A stretch of DNA of 64,000 nucleotides from WTFV01 sp965203525 (GCA_965203525.1 OZ241898.1:4774001-4838000); one strand, 5' to 3'. Positions 35,470 to 44,592 are shown, counted from the stretch's first letter. Program-made: numbers and translations. Notes: generated by a model not told the origin, from the sequence alone.

Positions 35470-36857
35470 CCGAACGGCACGTCCTGGTGCTGGCGGCGGG
35501 CAAGGGCACGCGCATGCGGTCGAGCCGGCCGAAGGTGCTGCACCGCCTCGCCGGCCGGCCGCTGGTCGAGCACGTTCTGCACGCGGCCGATCCGCTCGGC
35601 GCGGCGTCGACGACGCTCGTCGTCGGCCATCAGGCGGGGCTCGTCGAGCAGGCGCTGGCCGCGGCCCGCGGCGCGCTCCGCTTCGTGCGCCAGGAACCGC
35701 AACTCGGCACCGCGCACGCGGTGCTGCAGGCCGAACCGCTGCTGGCGGGGCGCCGCGGCGCCTTGATCGTCCTGATGGGCGATGCGCCGCTCGTGTCGCC
35801 GCGCACCACGCGGGCGCTGGCCGAAACGCACGAACGCACCGGCGCGGCGGCCACCGTGCTCACCGCGACGCTCGAGCGGCCGTACGGCTACGGCCGCATC
35901 GTCCGCCGCGGCGGGCGGTTCGTCGAGGTGGTCGAGGAAGCGGACGCGACGCCCGGGCAGCGCGCGCTGCGCGAAGTCAACAGCGGCATCTACGCGTTCG
36001 ATCTGGCGCCGTTCTTCGCCGCCCTGCGGGCGGTGCCGGAGGCCGGCCCGAAGCGCGAACGGTACCTGCCGGGCATCCTGCGGCGGTACCGCGAGCAGGG
36101 CCTCGCGGTCGAGACCGTGACGGCGGCCGCCGACGAGATCCGCGGCATCAACAGCCGGCGCGAGCTGGCGGAAGCAGGTTCCCTGATGCGGCAGCGCAAG
36201 AACGAGGAAATGATGGCGGCGGGCGTGACCGTCGTCGACCCGGCGACCGCCTACGTCGACGTCGACGTCGACGTGGGACCCGATACCGTGATCCACCCGG
36301 GCGTCCTCCTCGAGGGACGCACGTCCGTCGGGGCCCGCTGCGAGCTGCACGCCGGGGTCCGGATCGTGAACTCGATCGTCGGCGACGACGTCACGGTCGA
36401 GAACCATTCGGTCATCGTCGACGCCGAGATCGCCGCCGCCGCCCGCATCGGGCCCTTCGCGCACGTCCGCCCCGGATCCTCCGTCGGCGAGCAGGCCAGG
36501 GTGGGCAACTTCGTCGAGCTCAAGAAGGCCGCGCTCGGCGCCGGGTCGAAGGCGGGCCACCTGAGCTACGTCGGCGACGCCGCAGTCGGCGCCGGCGCCA
36601 ACATCGGCGCGGGGACGATCACCTGCAACTTCGACGGCGCGGCCAAGCACCGCACGACGATCGGGGCCGGCGTCTTCATCGGCAGCGGCACGCAACTGGT
36701 CGCGCCGGTCACCATCGAACCGGGAGCCTACGTGGCGGCCGGTTCCTGCATCACCGACGACGTCCCCGCCGCGGCGCTCGCGCTGGCGCGCAGCCGGCAG
36801 GTCAACAAGCCGGGCCGCGCGGCGGCGGTGCGCAAGAAGGGCGCGGATTCGGAATAG
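35466..36857 (+). CDS. glmU: Bifunctional GlmU: UDP-GlcNAc pyrophosphorylase / glucosamine-1-phosphate acetyltransferase
   Basis: Makes UDP-GlcNAc for peptidoglycan and outer-membrane glycolipids. The 463-residue product has the uridylyltransferase domain (VLVLAAGKGTRMRSSRPKVLH, about 5-25; LMGDAPLV; EVNSGIYAFD) and a left-handed beta-helix acetyltransferase domain (about 250-463; GPFAHVRPGS, FVELKKAALG, GAGTITCNFDG). Both halves look complete. The GTG start overlaps the rsmI stop, and glmS follows after 8 bp, which places consecutive amino-sugar steps together. Confidence 0.97.
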   Translation: MTERHVLVLAAGKGTRMRSSRPKVLHRLAGRPLVEHVLHAADPLGAASTTLVVGHQAGLVEQALAAARGALRFVRQEPQLGTAHAVLQAEPLLAGRRGALIVLMGDAPLVSPRTTRALAETHERTGAAATVLTATLERPYGYGRIVRRGGRFVEVVEEADATPGQRALREVNSGIYAFDLAPFFAALRAVPEAGPKRERYLPGILRRYREQGLAVETVTAAADEIRGINSRRELAEAGSLMRQRKNEEMMAAGVTVVDPATAYVDVDVDVGPDTVIHPGVLLEGRTSVGARCELHAGVRIVNSIVGDDVTVENHSVIVDAEIAAAARIGPFAHVRPGSSVGEQARVGNFVELKKAALGAGSKAGHLSYVGDAAVGAGANIGAGTITCNFDGAAKHRTTIGAGVFIGSGTQLVAPVTIEPGAYVAAGSCITDDVPAAALALARSRQVNKPGRAAAVRKKGADSE

Positions 36858-36865
36858 GACGACCC

Positions 36866-38709
36866 ATGTGCGGCATCGTCGCCTACGTCGGGGCCAAACC
36901 GGTCGTGCCGGTGCTGATCGGCGCGTTGCGGAGGCTGGAGTATCGCGGTTACGACTCGGCCGGCATCGCGCTGGCGGCGGGCGGCCGGATCGAGGTCCGG
37001 CGCGCCGCCGGGAAGATCGAGCGTCTGGAGCGGGCCATCCGGGCCGATCCGGTGGACGGCGACTTCGGCGTCGGGCACACGCGGTGGGCCACGCACGGGC
37101 GGCCGACCGAGGAGAACGCCCATCCGCACCGCGACTGCAGCGGCCGGCTGGTCGTGGTGCACAACGGGATCATCGAGAACTATCTGGCGCTGAAGCGCGA
37201 ACTGCAGCGGGCCGGCCACCGCTTCGAGACGGAGACCGACACCGAGGTCATCGCCCATCTGGTGGAGCGCGAGCTGGAGGGCGACGGCGTCGAGAACGCG
37301 GTGCGGCGCGCGCTGCGGAAGCTGCGCGGGCTGTTCGGGATGGTGCTGGCGCATGCCGAGGATCCGGACAAGCTCGTCGCGGTGCGCAACGGCCCCCCGA
37401 TCGTCGTGGGGATCGGCGACGACGAGTTCCTCGTGGCGTCCGACATCCCCGCCATCCTCGATCACACGCGCGACGTGGTCTTCCTCGGCGACCGGGAGAT
37501 GGCCGTGATCACGCGCGGCGGCGTCGAGTTCACGGACTTCGCCGGGCGCGCCGTGTCCAAGGCGACGCAACGGATTCAGTGGGACCCGGTCATGGCCGAG
37601 AAGGCCGGGTACAAGCACTTCATGCTCAAGGAGATCTTCGAGCAGCCGTGGCGCTGCAGGAGACGGTGCTCGGCCGGGTCTCCGAGGAACGGGCGCGGGT
37701 GTTCCTGGGCGAGCTCGAGATCCCGGACGCCGCGCTGCGCGAGGTGGAGCAGGTGGTGCTGATCGCCTGCGGCACGTCGTGGCACGCCGCGCTCGTCGGG
37801 AAGTTCCTCGTCGAGCAGCTCGCGCGCGTCCGCGTCGAGGTGGACTACGGCTCGGAGTTCCGGTACCGCGATCCGATCGTCGGCCAACGGACGCTGGCGG
37901 TGGTCATCTCGCAGTCCGGGGAGACCGCCGACACGCTCGCCGCGCTGCGCGAGGCGCGGGGGAAGGGCGCCCGCGGCATCGCCGTCTGCAACGTCGTCGG
38001 GAGCATGGCCACCCGCGAGTCCGACGGCACGGTCTACACCCACGCGGGACCGGAGATCGGGGTCGCGTCGACCAAGGCGTTCACGTCGCAGTTGCTGGCG
38101 CTGCACCTGCTGGCGCTGCACCTGGCGCACGTCCGCGGGACCCTGGAGGAGCCGGCGGCCCGGAAGCTCGTCGAGTCGATTGCGCACGTGCCGGTGCTCG
38201 TCGAGCACGCCCTGAAGTCGGACGCGCTCATCCAGTCGATCGCGAAGCGCTTCTACCGCAGCCCGAACGCCTTGTACCTGGGGCGCGGCGTCAACTATCC
38301 CATCGCGCTCGAAGGCGCCCTCAAGCTGAAGGAGGTCTCCTACATCCACGCCGAGGGCTACCCGGCCGGCGAGATGAAGCACGGCCCGATCGCCCTGATC
38401 GACGAGCACATGCCGGTGGTGGCGCTCGCGCCGCGGGACGGCGTCTTCGAGAAGATGCGCGGGAACCTGCAGGAAGTGAAGGCGCGCGGCGGTTCCGTGA
38501 TCGCCGTCACCGACGCACCGCCCGAAGAGTTCGAGGCGGTGCTCGATCGCGAGCGCGACTCCGTCATACCCGTGCCGCCGACGCATCCCCTGCTGATGCC
38601 GATCCCGATGGTGGTGCCGCTCCAGCTCCTGGCCTACCACGTCGCCGTGCTGCGGGGCTGCGACGTGGACCAGCCGCGCAACCTTGCGAAGAGCGTGACG
38701 GTTGAGTAG
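36866..38709 (+). CDS. glmS: Glutamine-fructose-6-phosphate aminotransferase GlmS, with apparent frameshift
   Basis: First committed step of hexosamine synthesis. The N-terminal glutaminase domain (MCGIVAYVG with nucleophile Cys2; LEYRGYDSAGIAL; GHTRWATHG) reads in one frame to FMLKEIFEQP (37648). The two isomerase (SIS) domains (ACGTSWHAALVGKF, ISQSGETADTLAAL, ending NLAKSVTVE) read in another frame from 37651. Between CCG (37646-37648) and GCG (37651-37653) there are only two bases, where three would restore a normal EQPxALQET junction. Without a shift the first frame ends at about residue 298. The gene is normally essential, so a sequence or assembly error is likeliest, but a real lesion is possible. 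It overlaps pcrA by 8 bp. Confidence 0.9.
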
Positions 38710-40990
38710 GCGGTCGGCGCGCGCGTCCGGCGAGGAACTGCTGTCCGGGCTCAATCCCGAGCAGCGCGCGGCGGTGCTGCACCGCGACGGGCCGCTGCTG
38801 ATCCTGGCCGGCGCCGGCTCCGGCAAGACGCGGGTCGTCTGCTGCCGGCTCGCCGCCCTGATCGGCGGCGGGCACGCGCTGCCGGAGCAGGTCCTGGCGG
38901 TGACCTTCACCAACAAGGCGGCCGAGGAGATGCGCGGCCGCGTCGAGCGGCTCCTCGGCGCGGCGGCGCCGCGCCTGCGGGTTTCGACGTTCCACGCCTT
39001 CTGCGCGCGGCTGCTGCGGCGCGAAGGACCGCGGATCGGCCTCTCGCGCGATTTCGTGATCTACGACGGCGCCGACCAGCTCGACGTGGTGCGGCAGGCC
39101 ATGCGGGAGCTGAACGTCGACCCGAAGATCGCGCCGGCAAAGTCCCTGCTGTCGCGCATCAGCCACGCAAAGAACCGCTTCGAGAGCGCCGCCGACCTGC
39201 GGCGCGGCGGCGAGACCTTCGCCGACGAGCAGCTCGCGGCGGTCTACGAGCGCTACGCCCGCGTGCTGACGGCCGGTCAGGCGCTCGATTTCGACGACCT
39301 GCTGCTGAAGGCGGTGGCGCTGTTCGAGGAATCGGCGGAGGCGCGGACCCGCTATGCCGAACGCTTCCGGTACGTCATGGTCGACGAGTACCAGGACACC
39401 AACCGGCCGCAGTACCTGCTGATCCGGCGCCTGGCCGAGCAGCACCGCAACCTGTGCGCGGTCGGCGACCCCGATCAGTCGATCTACGGCTGGCGCGGGG
39501 CGGACCTGCGCAACATCCTCGACTTCGAGGCGGACTTCCCCGAAACGACCGTCGTGCGCCTGGAGCGCAACTACCGCTCCACGCAGGTCATCCTCGACGC
39601 CGCGTCGGGGCTGATCGCGCACAATCGCCGCCGCCGGGAGAAGCGCCTGTACACGGAGAGCGGCGGCGGGGAGCCGGTGGTCCTGCATCGCGCCGCCGAC
39701 GAGATCGAGGAGGCCGACTTCATACTGGGCCAGCTCCGCGGCGCGGGGGGCGCCGGACGGGCGGCGGTCCTCTATCGGACCAACGCGCAGTCGCGGGCGA
39801 TCGAGGAGGCGCTGGTGCGCGCCGGCATCCCGTACCGCGTGGTGGGCGGGGTCCGGTTCTACGAGCGCAAGGAGATCAAGGATGCCCTGGCGTACCTGAA
39901 GCTGCTGCTGAACCCCGACGACGACGTCAGCCTGCGCCGCGTCGTCAACGTCCCGGCCCGCGGGATCGGCCCGGGGGTGATGAAAGGACTGGAAGGCGTC
40001 GAGCCCGCGCCCGCCGCCGACGCGCCGCTGTTCGACGAACCGCCCGGCCCCGGGGCGGCCGGGACCGGCTGGTCGCTCTGGAAGCGGCTGGTGCGGGCGA
40101 CCGACGAGCGCCTGCTACCGAAACGGGCCGTGAACGCGCTGTCGGCGTTCCGGACGCTGCTGGAGTCGCTGCGGGCGACCGCCGCGGCGGAGCCGGTTTC
40201 CGTCACGCTCAAAGCGGTCCTCGCCGACAGCGGCTACGAGCCGGCCCTGCGCAAGCAAGGGAGCGAAGAGGCCGAGAACCGGCTGTCCAACCTGATGGAG
40301 CTGGTGGCGGCGGCCCAGGACTACGAGCTGCGGGAGGAGGACCACAGCCTCGGCGGCTTCGTCGACCGGCAGTCGCTGCTGTCGGAGGCGGACGAGGGAG
40401 AAGGGCCGGGCGACGCGGTCGTCTGGCTGATGACCCTGCACGCCGCCAAGGGGCTCGAATTCCCGCTCGTCGTGCTGGCGGGCATGGAGGAGGGGCTGTT
40501 CCCCCATGCGCGCACCCTGGAGGCCGACCAGGAGCTGGAAGAGGAACGGCGGCTCTGCTACGTCGGGATGACGCGGGCCGAGCGGCGGCTGGTGCTGACC
40601 GGCGCCGCCCGGCGGCGGGTGTTCGGCGAGTACCAGTCGACCGAGCCGTCACGCTTTCTGTTCGAGATCCCGCACGAGCTGGTCCGGGTGGTCGAGCCGG
40701 CGTACGATCCGCTGCCGCCCGCGTCCGGGTACGAAGCCCGCCGGCGGGGGTACGGCGGCCGGCGGCGGGCCGAGCGGCGCGGGCAGTCCGCCGCCTTCTA
40801 CGACGACGCCGGCGAGGATCAGTCGGAGGGCGGGATCTCGCGCGGGGCGCGGGTGCGGCACCCGAAGTTCGGGATCGGCACGGTGGTGGGCGTCGAACCG
40901 GCGGCCGGCGACCTGAAGCTCTCCGTCCGCTTCACCGGCATCGGCGAGAAGAAGCTCCTGGCGCGGCACGCGAAGCTGGAGCGGGTGTAA
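38702..40990 (+). CDS. pcrA: ATP-dependent DNA helicase, UvrD/PcrA family
   Basis: Superfamily 1A 3'-5' helicase for repair and replication restart. The 762-residue product has the Q-motif LNPEQRAAV, Walker A LAGAGSGKT (about 35), motif Ia TFTNKAAEEM, motif II VDEYQDTN (about 224), motif III GDPDQSIYGWRGAD, motif IV RLERNYRST, motif V LMTLHAAKGLEF and motif VI CYVGMTRAER. The C-terminal end (VRHPKFGIGTVVGVE) is the PcrA/UvrD RNA-polymerase-interacting Tudor-like fold. The TTG start overlaps the glmS stop by 8 bp. UvrD versus PcrA naming cannot be decided here. Confidence 0.95.
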   Translation: MSRRSARASGEELLSGLNPEQRAAVLHRDGPLLILAGAGSGKTRVVCCRLAALIGGGHALPEQVLAVTFTNKAAEEMRGRVERLLGAAAPRLRVSTFHAFCARLLRREGPRIGLSRDFVIYDGADQLDVVRQAMRELNVDPKIAPAKSLLSRISHAKNRFESAADLRRGGETFADEQLAAVYERYARVLTAGQALDFDDLLLKAVALFEESAEARTRYAERFRYVMVDEYQDTNRPQYLLIRRLAEQHRNLCAVGDPDQSIYGWRGADLRNILDFEADFPETTVVRLERNYRSTQVILDAASGLIAHNRRRREKRLYTESGGGEPVVLHRAADEIEEADFILGQLRGAGGAGRAAVLYRTNAQSRAIEEALVRAGIPYRVVGGVRFYERKEIKDALAYLKLLLNPDDDVSLRRVVNVPARGIGPGVMKGLEGVEPAPAADAPLFDEPPGPGAAGTGWSLWKRLVRATDERLLPKRAVNALSAFRTLLESLRATAAAEPVSVTLKAVLADSGYEPALRKQGSEEAENRLSNLMELVAAAQDYELREEDHSLGGFVDRQSLLSEADEGEGPGDAVVWLMTLHAAKGLEFPLVVLAGMEEGLFPHARTLEADQELEEERRLCYVGMTRAERRLVLTGAARRRVFGEYQSTEPSRFLFEIPHELVRVVEPAYDPLPPASGYEARRRGYGGRRRAERRGQSAAFYDDAGEDQSEGGISRGARVRHPKFGIGTVVGVEPAAGDLKLSVRFTGIGEKKLLARHAKLERV

Positions 40991-41056
40991 GATACAGGGT
41001 TGCTTCGTATCGGCGTCGCGAGGGGCGCCGAACCGCGCGGGCGACCGGCCGGGACG

Positions 41057-41419
41057 ATGCCGCTCTACGAGTACGAGTGCAACGATTGCGAACACCGCTT
41101 CGAGCGGATTCAGAGGTTCTCCGATCCGCTGGCCTCGACCTGTCCCGCCTGCGGCGGCGCGGTCCGCAAGCTGCTGTCGTCGCCGGCCATCCAGTTCAAG
41201 GGGACCGGGTGGTACGTCACCGACTACGCGAAGAAGAAGCCGGACGGGGCCCGGCCGGACGGCGGCGAGGACGGGAAGAAGAAGGATGCCGGGGAGAAGG
41301 GCGCCGGCGGCAAGGGTTCCGGCGCCGCGGCATCCGGGGACGCATCGTCTGCGGCACCGAAGACGGAACCGGCCGCATCGACGGCGAAGCCCGCGTCGGA
41401 CTCGGCCGCCACGCGGTAG
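41057..41419 (+). CDS. FmdB-family zinc-ribbon protein
   Basis: From the ATG at 41057 the 120-residue product begins MPLYEYECNDCEHRFERIQ and has two Cys pairs (CNDC and CPAC, about residues 8-11 and 31-34), the FmdB regulatory-protein-family zinc ribbon, then LLSSPAIQFKGTGWYVTDY, typical of this family. The C-terminal half is a low-complexity Lys/Gly/Ala/Ser tail. Function of the family is poorly known. It lies 66 bp after pcrA and converges on galU. Confidence 0.9.
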   Translation: MPLYEYECNDCEHRFERIQRFSDPLASTCPACGGAVRKLLSSPAIQFKGTGWYVTDYAKKKPDGARPDGGEDGKKKDAGEKGAGGKGSGAAASGDASSAAPKTEPAASTAKPASDSAATR

Positions 41420-41560
41420 CGGAACCGCTCGGGCGCCGGTCGCGGAGACGTTCGCGCCATCGAGAGTTTCCCGCGGGCTCGCGGCCGGTGGCGGAGCCGC
41501 TCAGGCGCCGGTCGCGGGCACGTTCACGCCGTCGAGCGCTTCCCGCAGGCTCGCGGCCAG
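41419..41560. repeat. 72-bp tandem duplication covering the galU 3' end
   Basis: About 70 bp at 41491-41560, containing the galU stop and last 20 codons, is repeated with about ten mismatches at 41419-41488, downstream of the stop. The offset is 72 bp. It fills the whole gap between the convergent fmdB-like and galU genes. Confidence 0.85.
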
Positions 41561-42391
41561 GGCCGGCTGCTTCGCGGCGAAGTGGATGGTGGCCTTGAGG
41601 AATCCGTTCCGATCGCCGGCGTCGAGCCGCGTCCCGTTCAGCGCGCAGGCGTGAATCGGCCGGGTCCGCAGCAGGCGTCGCAGGCCGTCGGTCAACTGAA
41701 TCTCGCCCCCGGCGCCCCGGTCCGTCGATTCGAGGGCGTCGAAGACGTCGGGCGTCAGGACGTAGCGGCCGAGGATTGCGAGATCGGACGGCGCATCGGC
41801 CGCGGACGGCTTTTCGACCAGATCGGTCACGCGGAACACGCCGGCGCCGAGCGGCTCGGCGGCGACGATGCCGTAGCGGTGCACGGCGGCGCGCGGCACG
41901 CGCTCGACCAGCAGGACCGGTCCGCCGCGTGCCGCGAAGATGTCGAGCATCTGGCGCAGGGCGGGCGGCTCGGCGTCGATCACGTCGTCGGGCAGCAGGA
42001 CCGCGAACGGGGCGTCCCCGACGGCGTCCCGGCCGCACAGCACCGCGTGGCCGAGGCCGAGCGGCCGCGGCTGGTGGACGCAGGCGACGTCGGCCAGCGC
42101 CGTCAGTGCGCGGACGGCGGCCAGCAGGTCGGGCTTGCCGCGCGCGCCGAGCTCCGCCTCCAGCTCGGGGGCGGGCGCGAAGTGCGAGGCGGTCAGGGTG
42201 TTCCCCGGATTCGTCACCAGCACGACGCGCCGAACCCCGGACCGCACGGCTTCCTCGACGCCGTACTGGATGATCGGCCGGTCGACGAGGGGGAGCAGCT
42301 CCTTGGGAACGGCCTTGGTGGCCGGCAGCATCCGCGTGCCGAGGCCGGCCGCCGGCACGAGCACGCTGCGGACGGCGACGCTCGTCGTCAT
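41501..42391 (-). CDS. galU: UTP-glucose-1-phosphate uridylyltransferase
   Basis: Makes UDP-glucose for envelope glycans and glycogen-related pathways. The 296-residue product has VLVPAAGLGTRMLPATKAVPKE at the N terminus (nucleotide-binding G-x-G-T-R and Lys), GHAVLCGRDAVGD, VLLPDDVI, VEKPSAADAPS and the C-terminal NGTRLDAGDRNGFLKATIHFA. All bacterial GalU motifs are present. The ATG start is only 31 bp from the divergent serS start. The 3' end is tandemly duplicated beyond the stop. Confidence 0.96.
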   Translation of the reverse strand: MTTSVAVRSVLVPAAGLGTRMLPATKAVPKELLPLVDRPIIQYGVEEAVRSGVRRVVLVTNPGNTLTASHFAPAPELEAELGARGKPDLLAAVRALTALADVACVHQPRPLGLGHAVLCGRDAVGDAPFAVLLPDDVIDAEPPALRQMLDIFAARGGPVLLVERVPRAAVHRYGIVAAEPLGAGVFRVTDLVEKPSAADAPSDLAILGRYVLTPDVFDALESTDRGAGGEIQLTDGLRRLLRTRPIHACALNGTRLDAGDRNGFLKATIHFAAKQPALAASLREALDGVNVPATGA

Positions 42392-42422
42392 GGGATTCGG
42401 ATCGTATCATTCGTGGTCTGCC

Positions 42423-43724
42423 ATGCTGGATCCGGCTCTGCTTCGTGAACGCCTCGACGACGTCCGCGCGCGTCTCGGGACGCGCGGCGAGGACCACGAC
42501 GCCGACCTCGACCGGCTGGTGCGGGCGGGCGTCCAGCGCCGCGCCATCATTCCGGAGCTCGAAACGAACCGCCGGGCCCGCAAGCTGGTGGGCGAGCAGG
42601 TCGCCCGGGCGCGGAAGGCGGGCCGGAGCGGCGCCGCGCTCGACGAACTGATGCGGGTCGGCCAGGAGCACGGGGCCGTCATCAAGGCCCTGGAGGCCCG
42701 GCTCGGGACGGTGGAAGCCGAGCGGGACGCCTGCGCGCGCACGTTGCCCAACCTGCCGCACGCCAGCGTGCCGGTCGGCCGCTCCGAGGCGGACAACGTG
42801 GAGATCCGGCGGCACGGGGAGCCGACCCGCTTCGACTTCGAACCGCGTCCGCACTGGGAACTCGGCCATGCGCTCGGCATCCTCGACTTCGAGCGCGCGG
42901 CCCGGATGGCGGGGTCGCGCTTCGCCGTTCTGACCGGCGCCGGTGCCCGGCTGGCGCGGGCGCTCATCAACTTCATGCTCGATCTGCACACCGGCGAGCA
43001 CGGCTACACCGAGGTCGAGCCGCCGTTCCTGGCCAACGAGGCCGCGCTGACCGGCACCGGCAACCTGCCGAAGTTCGAGCACGACCTGTTCAAGGTGGCG
43101 GGCGACTGGAACCTCTACCTGATCCCCACGGCGGAGGTCCCCCTGTGCAACCTGCACCGGGAGGAGATCCTCGACGGGCGTCTGCTGCCCGCGCGCTACG
43201 TCGCGTACACCCCCTGCTTCCGGAGCGAGGCGGGCTCGTACGGCAAGGACGTCCGGGGCCTGATCCGCCAGCACCAGTTCGACAAGGTGGAGCTGGTGGC
43301 GTTCGCGGCGCCGGAAGCGTCCTGGGAGGCGCACGAGGAGCTGACCCTGCACGCCGAGGAGGTGCTGAAGCGGCTCGGCCTGCCGTACCGCACGGTGGTG
43401 CTGTGCACCGGCGACATGGGGTTCGCCGCGTCGAAGACCTACGACCTCGAGGTGTGGCTGCCGGGACACGACGCCTACCGGGAGATCTCGTCGTGCAGCA
43501 ACACGGAGGCGTTCCAGGCGCGCCGCGCCGGCATCCGTTTCCGGCGGGACGGGAAGGGGAAGCCGGAGCATCTGCACACGCTGAACGGCTCCGGGGTGGC
43601 GGTCGGTCGCGCGCTGGTGGCGATTCTGGAGAACTGCCAGCAGCGGGACGGTTCGGTCGCGGTGCCGGCGGCGCTGCGCCCGTACATGGGCGGGCTCGAG
43701 CGGATCGAGCCGGTGCGGGAATGA
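42423..43724 (+). CDS. serS: Seryl-tRNA synthetase
   Basis: Class II synthetase charging tRNA-Ser, including the tRNA gene 9 bp downstream. The 433-residue product has the N-terminal coiled-coil arm that grips the tRNA variable loop (about 30-105), motif 2 (FRSEAGSYGKDVRGLIRQHQF), the serine-binding TAEVPL segment and motif 3 (NGSGVAVGRALVAILEN). The ATG at 42423 starts MLDPALLRERLDDVRARLG, the usual start. Its promoter must lie within or very near the start of divergent galU. Confidence 0.98.
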   Translation: MLDPALLRERLDDVRARLGTRGEDHDADLDRLVRAGVQRRAIIPELETNRRARKLVGEQVARARKAGRSGAALDELMRVGQEHGAVIKALEARLGTVEAERDACARTLPNLPHASVPVGRSEADNVEIRRHGEPTRFDFEPRPHWELGHALGILDFERAARMAGSRFAVLTGAGARLARALINFMLDLHTGEHGYTEVEPPFLANEAALTGTGNLPKFEHDLFKVAGDWNLYLIPTAEVPLCNLHREEILDGRLLPARYVAYTPCFRSEAGSYGKDVRGLIRQHQFDKVELVAFAAPEASWEAHEELTLHAEEVLKRLGLPYRTVVLCTGDMGFAASKTYDLEVWLPGHDAYREISSCSNTEAFQARRAGIRFRRDGKGKPEHLHTLNGSGVAVGRALVAILENCQQRDGSVAVPAALRPYMGGLERIEPVRE

Positions 43725-43733
43725 TCGTCTTGC

Positions 43734-43823
43734 GGAGGGATGGCCGAGCGGTCGAAGGCGGCGGTCTTGAAAACCGTTGGCGGGGAAACTCGCCCCGGGG
43801 TTCGAATCCCCGTCCCTCCGCCA
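43734..43823 (+). tRNA. tRNA-Ser (anticodon UGA)
   Basis: A 90-nt cloverleaf: acceptor GGAGGGA pairs with TCCCTCC; the D arm includes TGGCCGAGCGGTC; the anticodon stem GCGGT/ACCGT encloses loop CTTGAAA with anticodon TGA (43768-43770); a long class II variable arm follows; the T arm is GGGGTTCGAATCCCC. Discriminator G and an encoded CCA end at 43823. Decodes UCA and probably other UCN serine codons. A copy of part of its 3' end lies just downstream. Confidence 0.98.
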
Positions 43824-43839
43824 GATTTTGCGAGCGCCT

Positions 43840-43868
43840 CTCCGGGGTTCGAATCCCCCCGTGCCCTC
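43840..43868 (+). repeat. tRNA-Ser 3'-end remnant
   Basis: CCGGGGTTCGAATCCCC followed by a degraded acceptor-like CGTGCCCTCT repeats the tRNA-Ser T arm and 3' acceptor (43793-43820) with an offset of 47 bp. No other tRNA parts accompany it. It could be an att-like scar of a lost integrative element or another short tandem duplication. Confidence 0.8.
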
Positions 43869-43883
43869 TCGTTGCTTTGAATC

Positions 43884-44462
43884 CTACGGGGCGACGAGGC
43901 CCTCGAACTCGATGCGGATCTGCGGCCGCACGCGCAGCAGGCCGAGCAGGACGACGGGAGGCTCCACGCCGTAGTCCGTCATGTCGAGTCCGAGCTCGCC
44001 CGCGATCGCGACACCCGCGCCGGACGGAGTCAGCGCGATCGGGAAGCTCACCGGCTTCGTGACGCCCTGGATGGTGAGCGCGCCGCGGGCTTCGGCGCCC
44101 GCGCCGGACGCTTCGTAGCTCTCGAGCCGGAAGGTGATCGCGGCGAACTCGGCCGGCTTCATCGCCTCGAGCAGATGCTCGGTCATCGTTTCGTCGGGGC
44201 ACTCGAAGTCGGCCACCGGCACGGTGAGCGTCGCCGACCGCACCCCGCCGGCGAAGCCGGGCGCCGGCGGGGACGAACCGGGCGTCACCGCGGCGGTCCC
44301 GCGCACCGCACAGGTCCAGCCCCGGACCGTCGACGTGCCGGACACGGTGAACTCGACCGGGGACTGCTGCGCCGCCGCCGGGTACGCGGCGAGCAGCGCG
44401 AGACCGACGGAAACGGTGGTCACGAACCGAAGCGGGAAACTCGTTCGATGTGCGGCCGGCAT
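43884..44462 (-). CDS. YceI-family secreted protein
   Basis: A 192-residue protein with a signal peptide (RFVTTVSVGLALLAAYPAAA, cleavage near AAAQQ) and a YceI-like lipocalin-type beta barrel: EFTVSGTSTVRGWTC, VRSATLTVPVADFEC, MKPAEFAAITFRLESYE, GALTIQGVTKPVSFPI and a C terminus IRIEFEGLVAP. YceI proteins are periplasmic and bind isoprenoid or fatty lipids. The ATG at 44462 follows GGAGG at a good distance. Two Cys residues in the mature part may form a disulfide. The natural ligand is unknown. Confidence 0.9.
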   Translation of the reverse strand: MPAAHRTSFPLRFVTTVSVGLALLAAYPAAAQQSPVEFTVSGTSTVRGWTCAVRGTAAVTPGSSPPAPGFAGGVRSATLTVPVADFECPDETMTEHLLEAMKPAEFAAITFRLESYEASGAGAEARGALTIQGVTKPVSFPIALTPSGAGVAIAGELGLDMTDYGVEPPVVLLGLLRVRPQIRIEFEGLVAP

Positions 44463-44490
44463 TACCAGGATCCTCCGCGGCCGAGCCGGC

Positions 44491-44592
44491 GCGCAACGTC
44501 GGCATGCGGCCCGCAACCGAAGCGGTTGTCGCGCATCATGGACGCAACGCCGGCTTACAGCCCGAAGCCGAAGCGGTTGTCGCGCATCATGA
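44491..44592. repeat. 51-bp tandem duplication at the 3' end of the dehydrogenase gene
   Basis: CGAAGCGGTTGTCGCGCATC occurs at the gene end (about 44569-44588) and again about 51 bp away beyond the stop (about 44518-44537), in two consecutive units that also share a CGCAACG(C/T)CGGC block. The outer copy repeats the last codons of the dehydrogenase. Confidence 0.8.

Noticed and set aside
36858..36865. glmS ribozyme upstream of glmS
   Set aside because: Only 8 bp separate glmU and glmS, too short for the ribozyme.
37640..37660. Programmed ribosomal frameshift in glmS
   Set aside because: No slippery heptamer, homopolymer or downstream pseudoknot is obvious, and the family is not known for frameshifting; an error or lesion is simpler.
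43840..43868. Second tRNA gene
   Set aside because: Only a T arm and a poor acceptor half are present; there is no anticodon arm or 5' acceptor.
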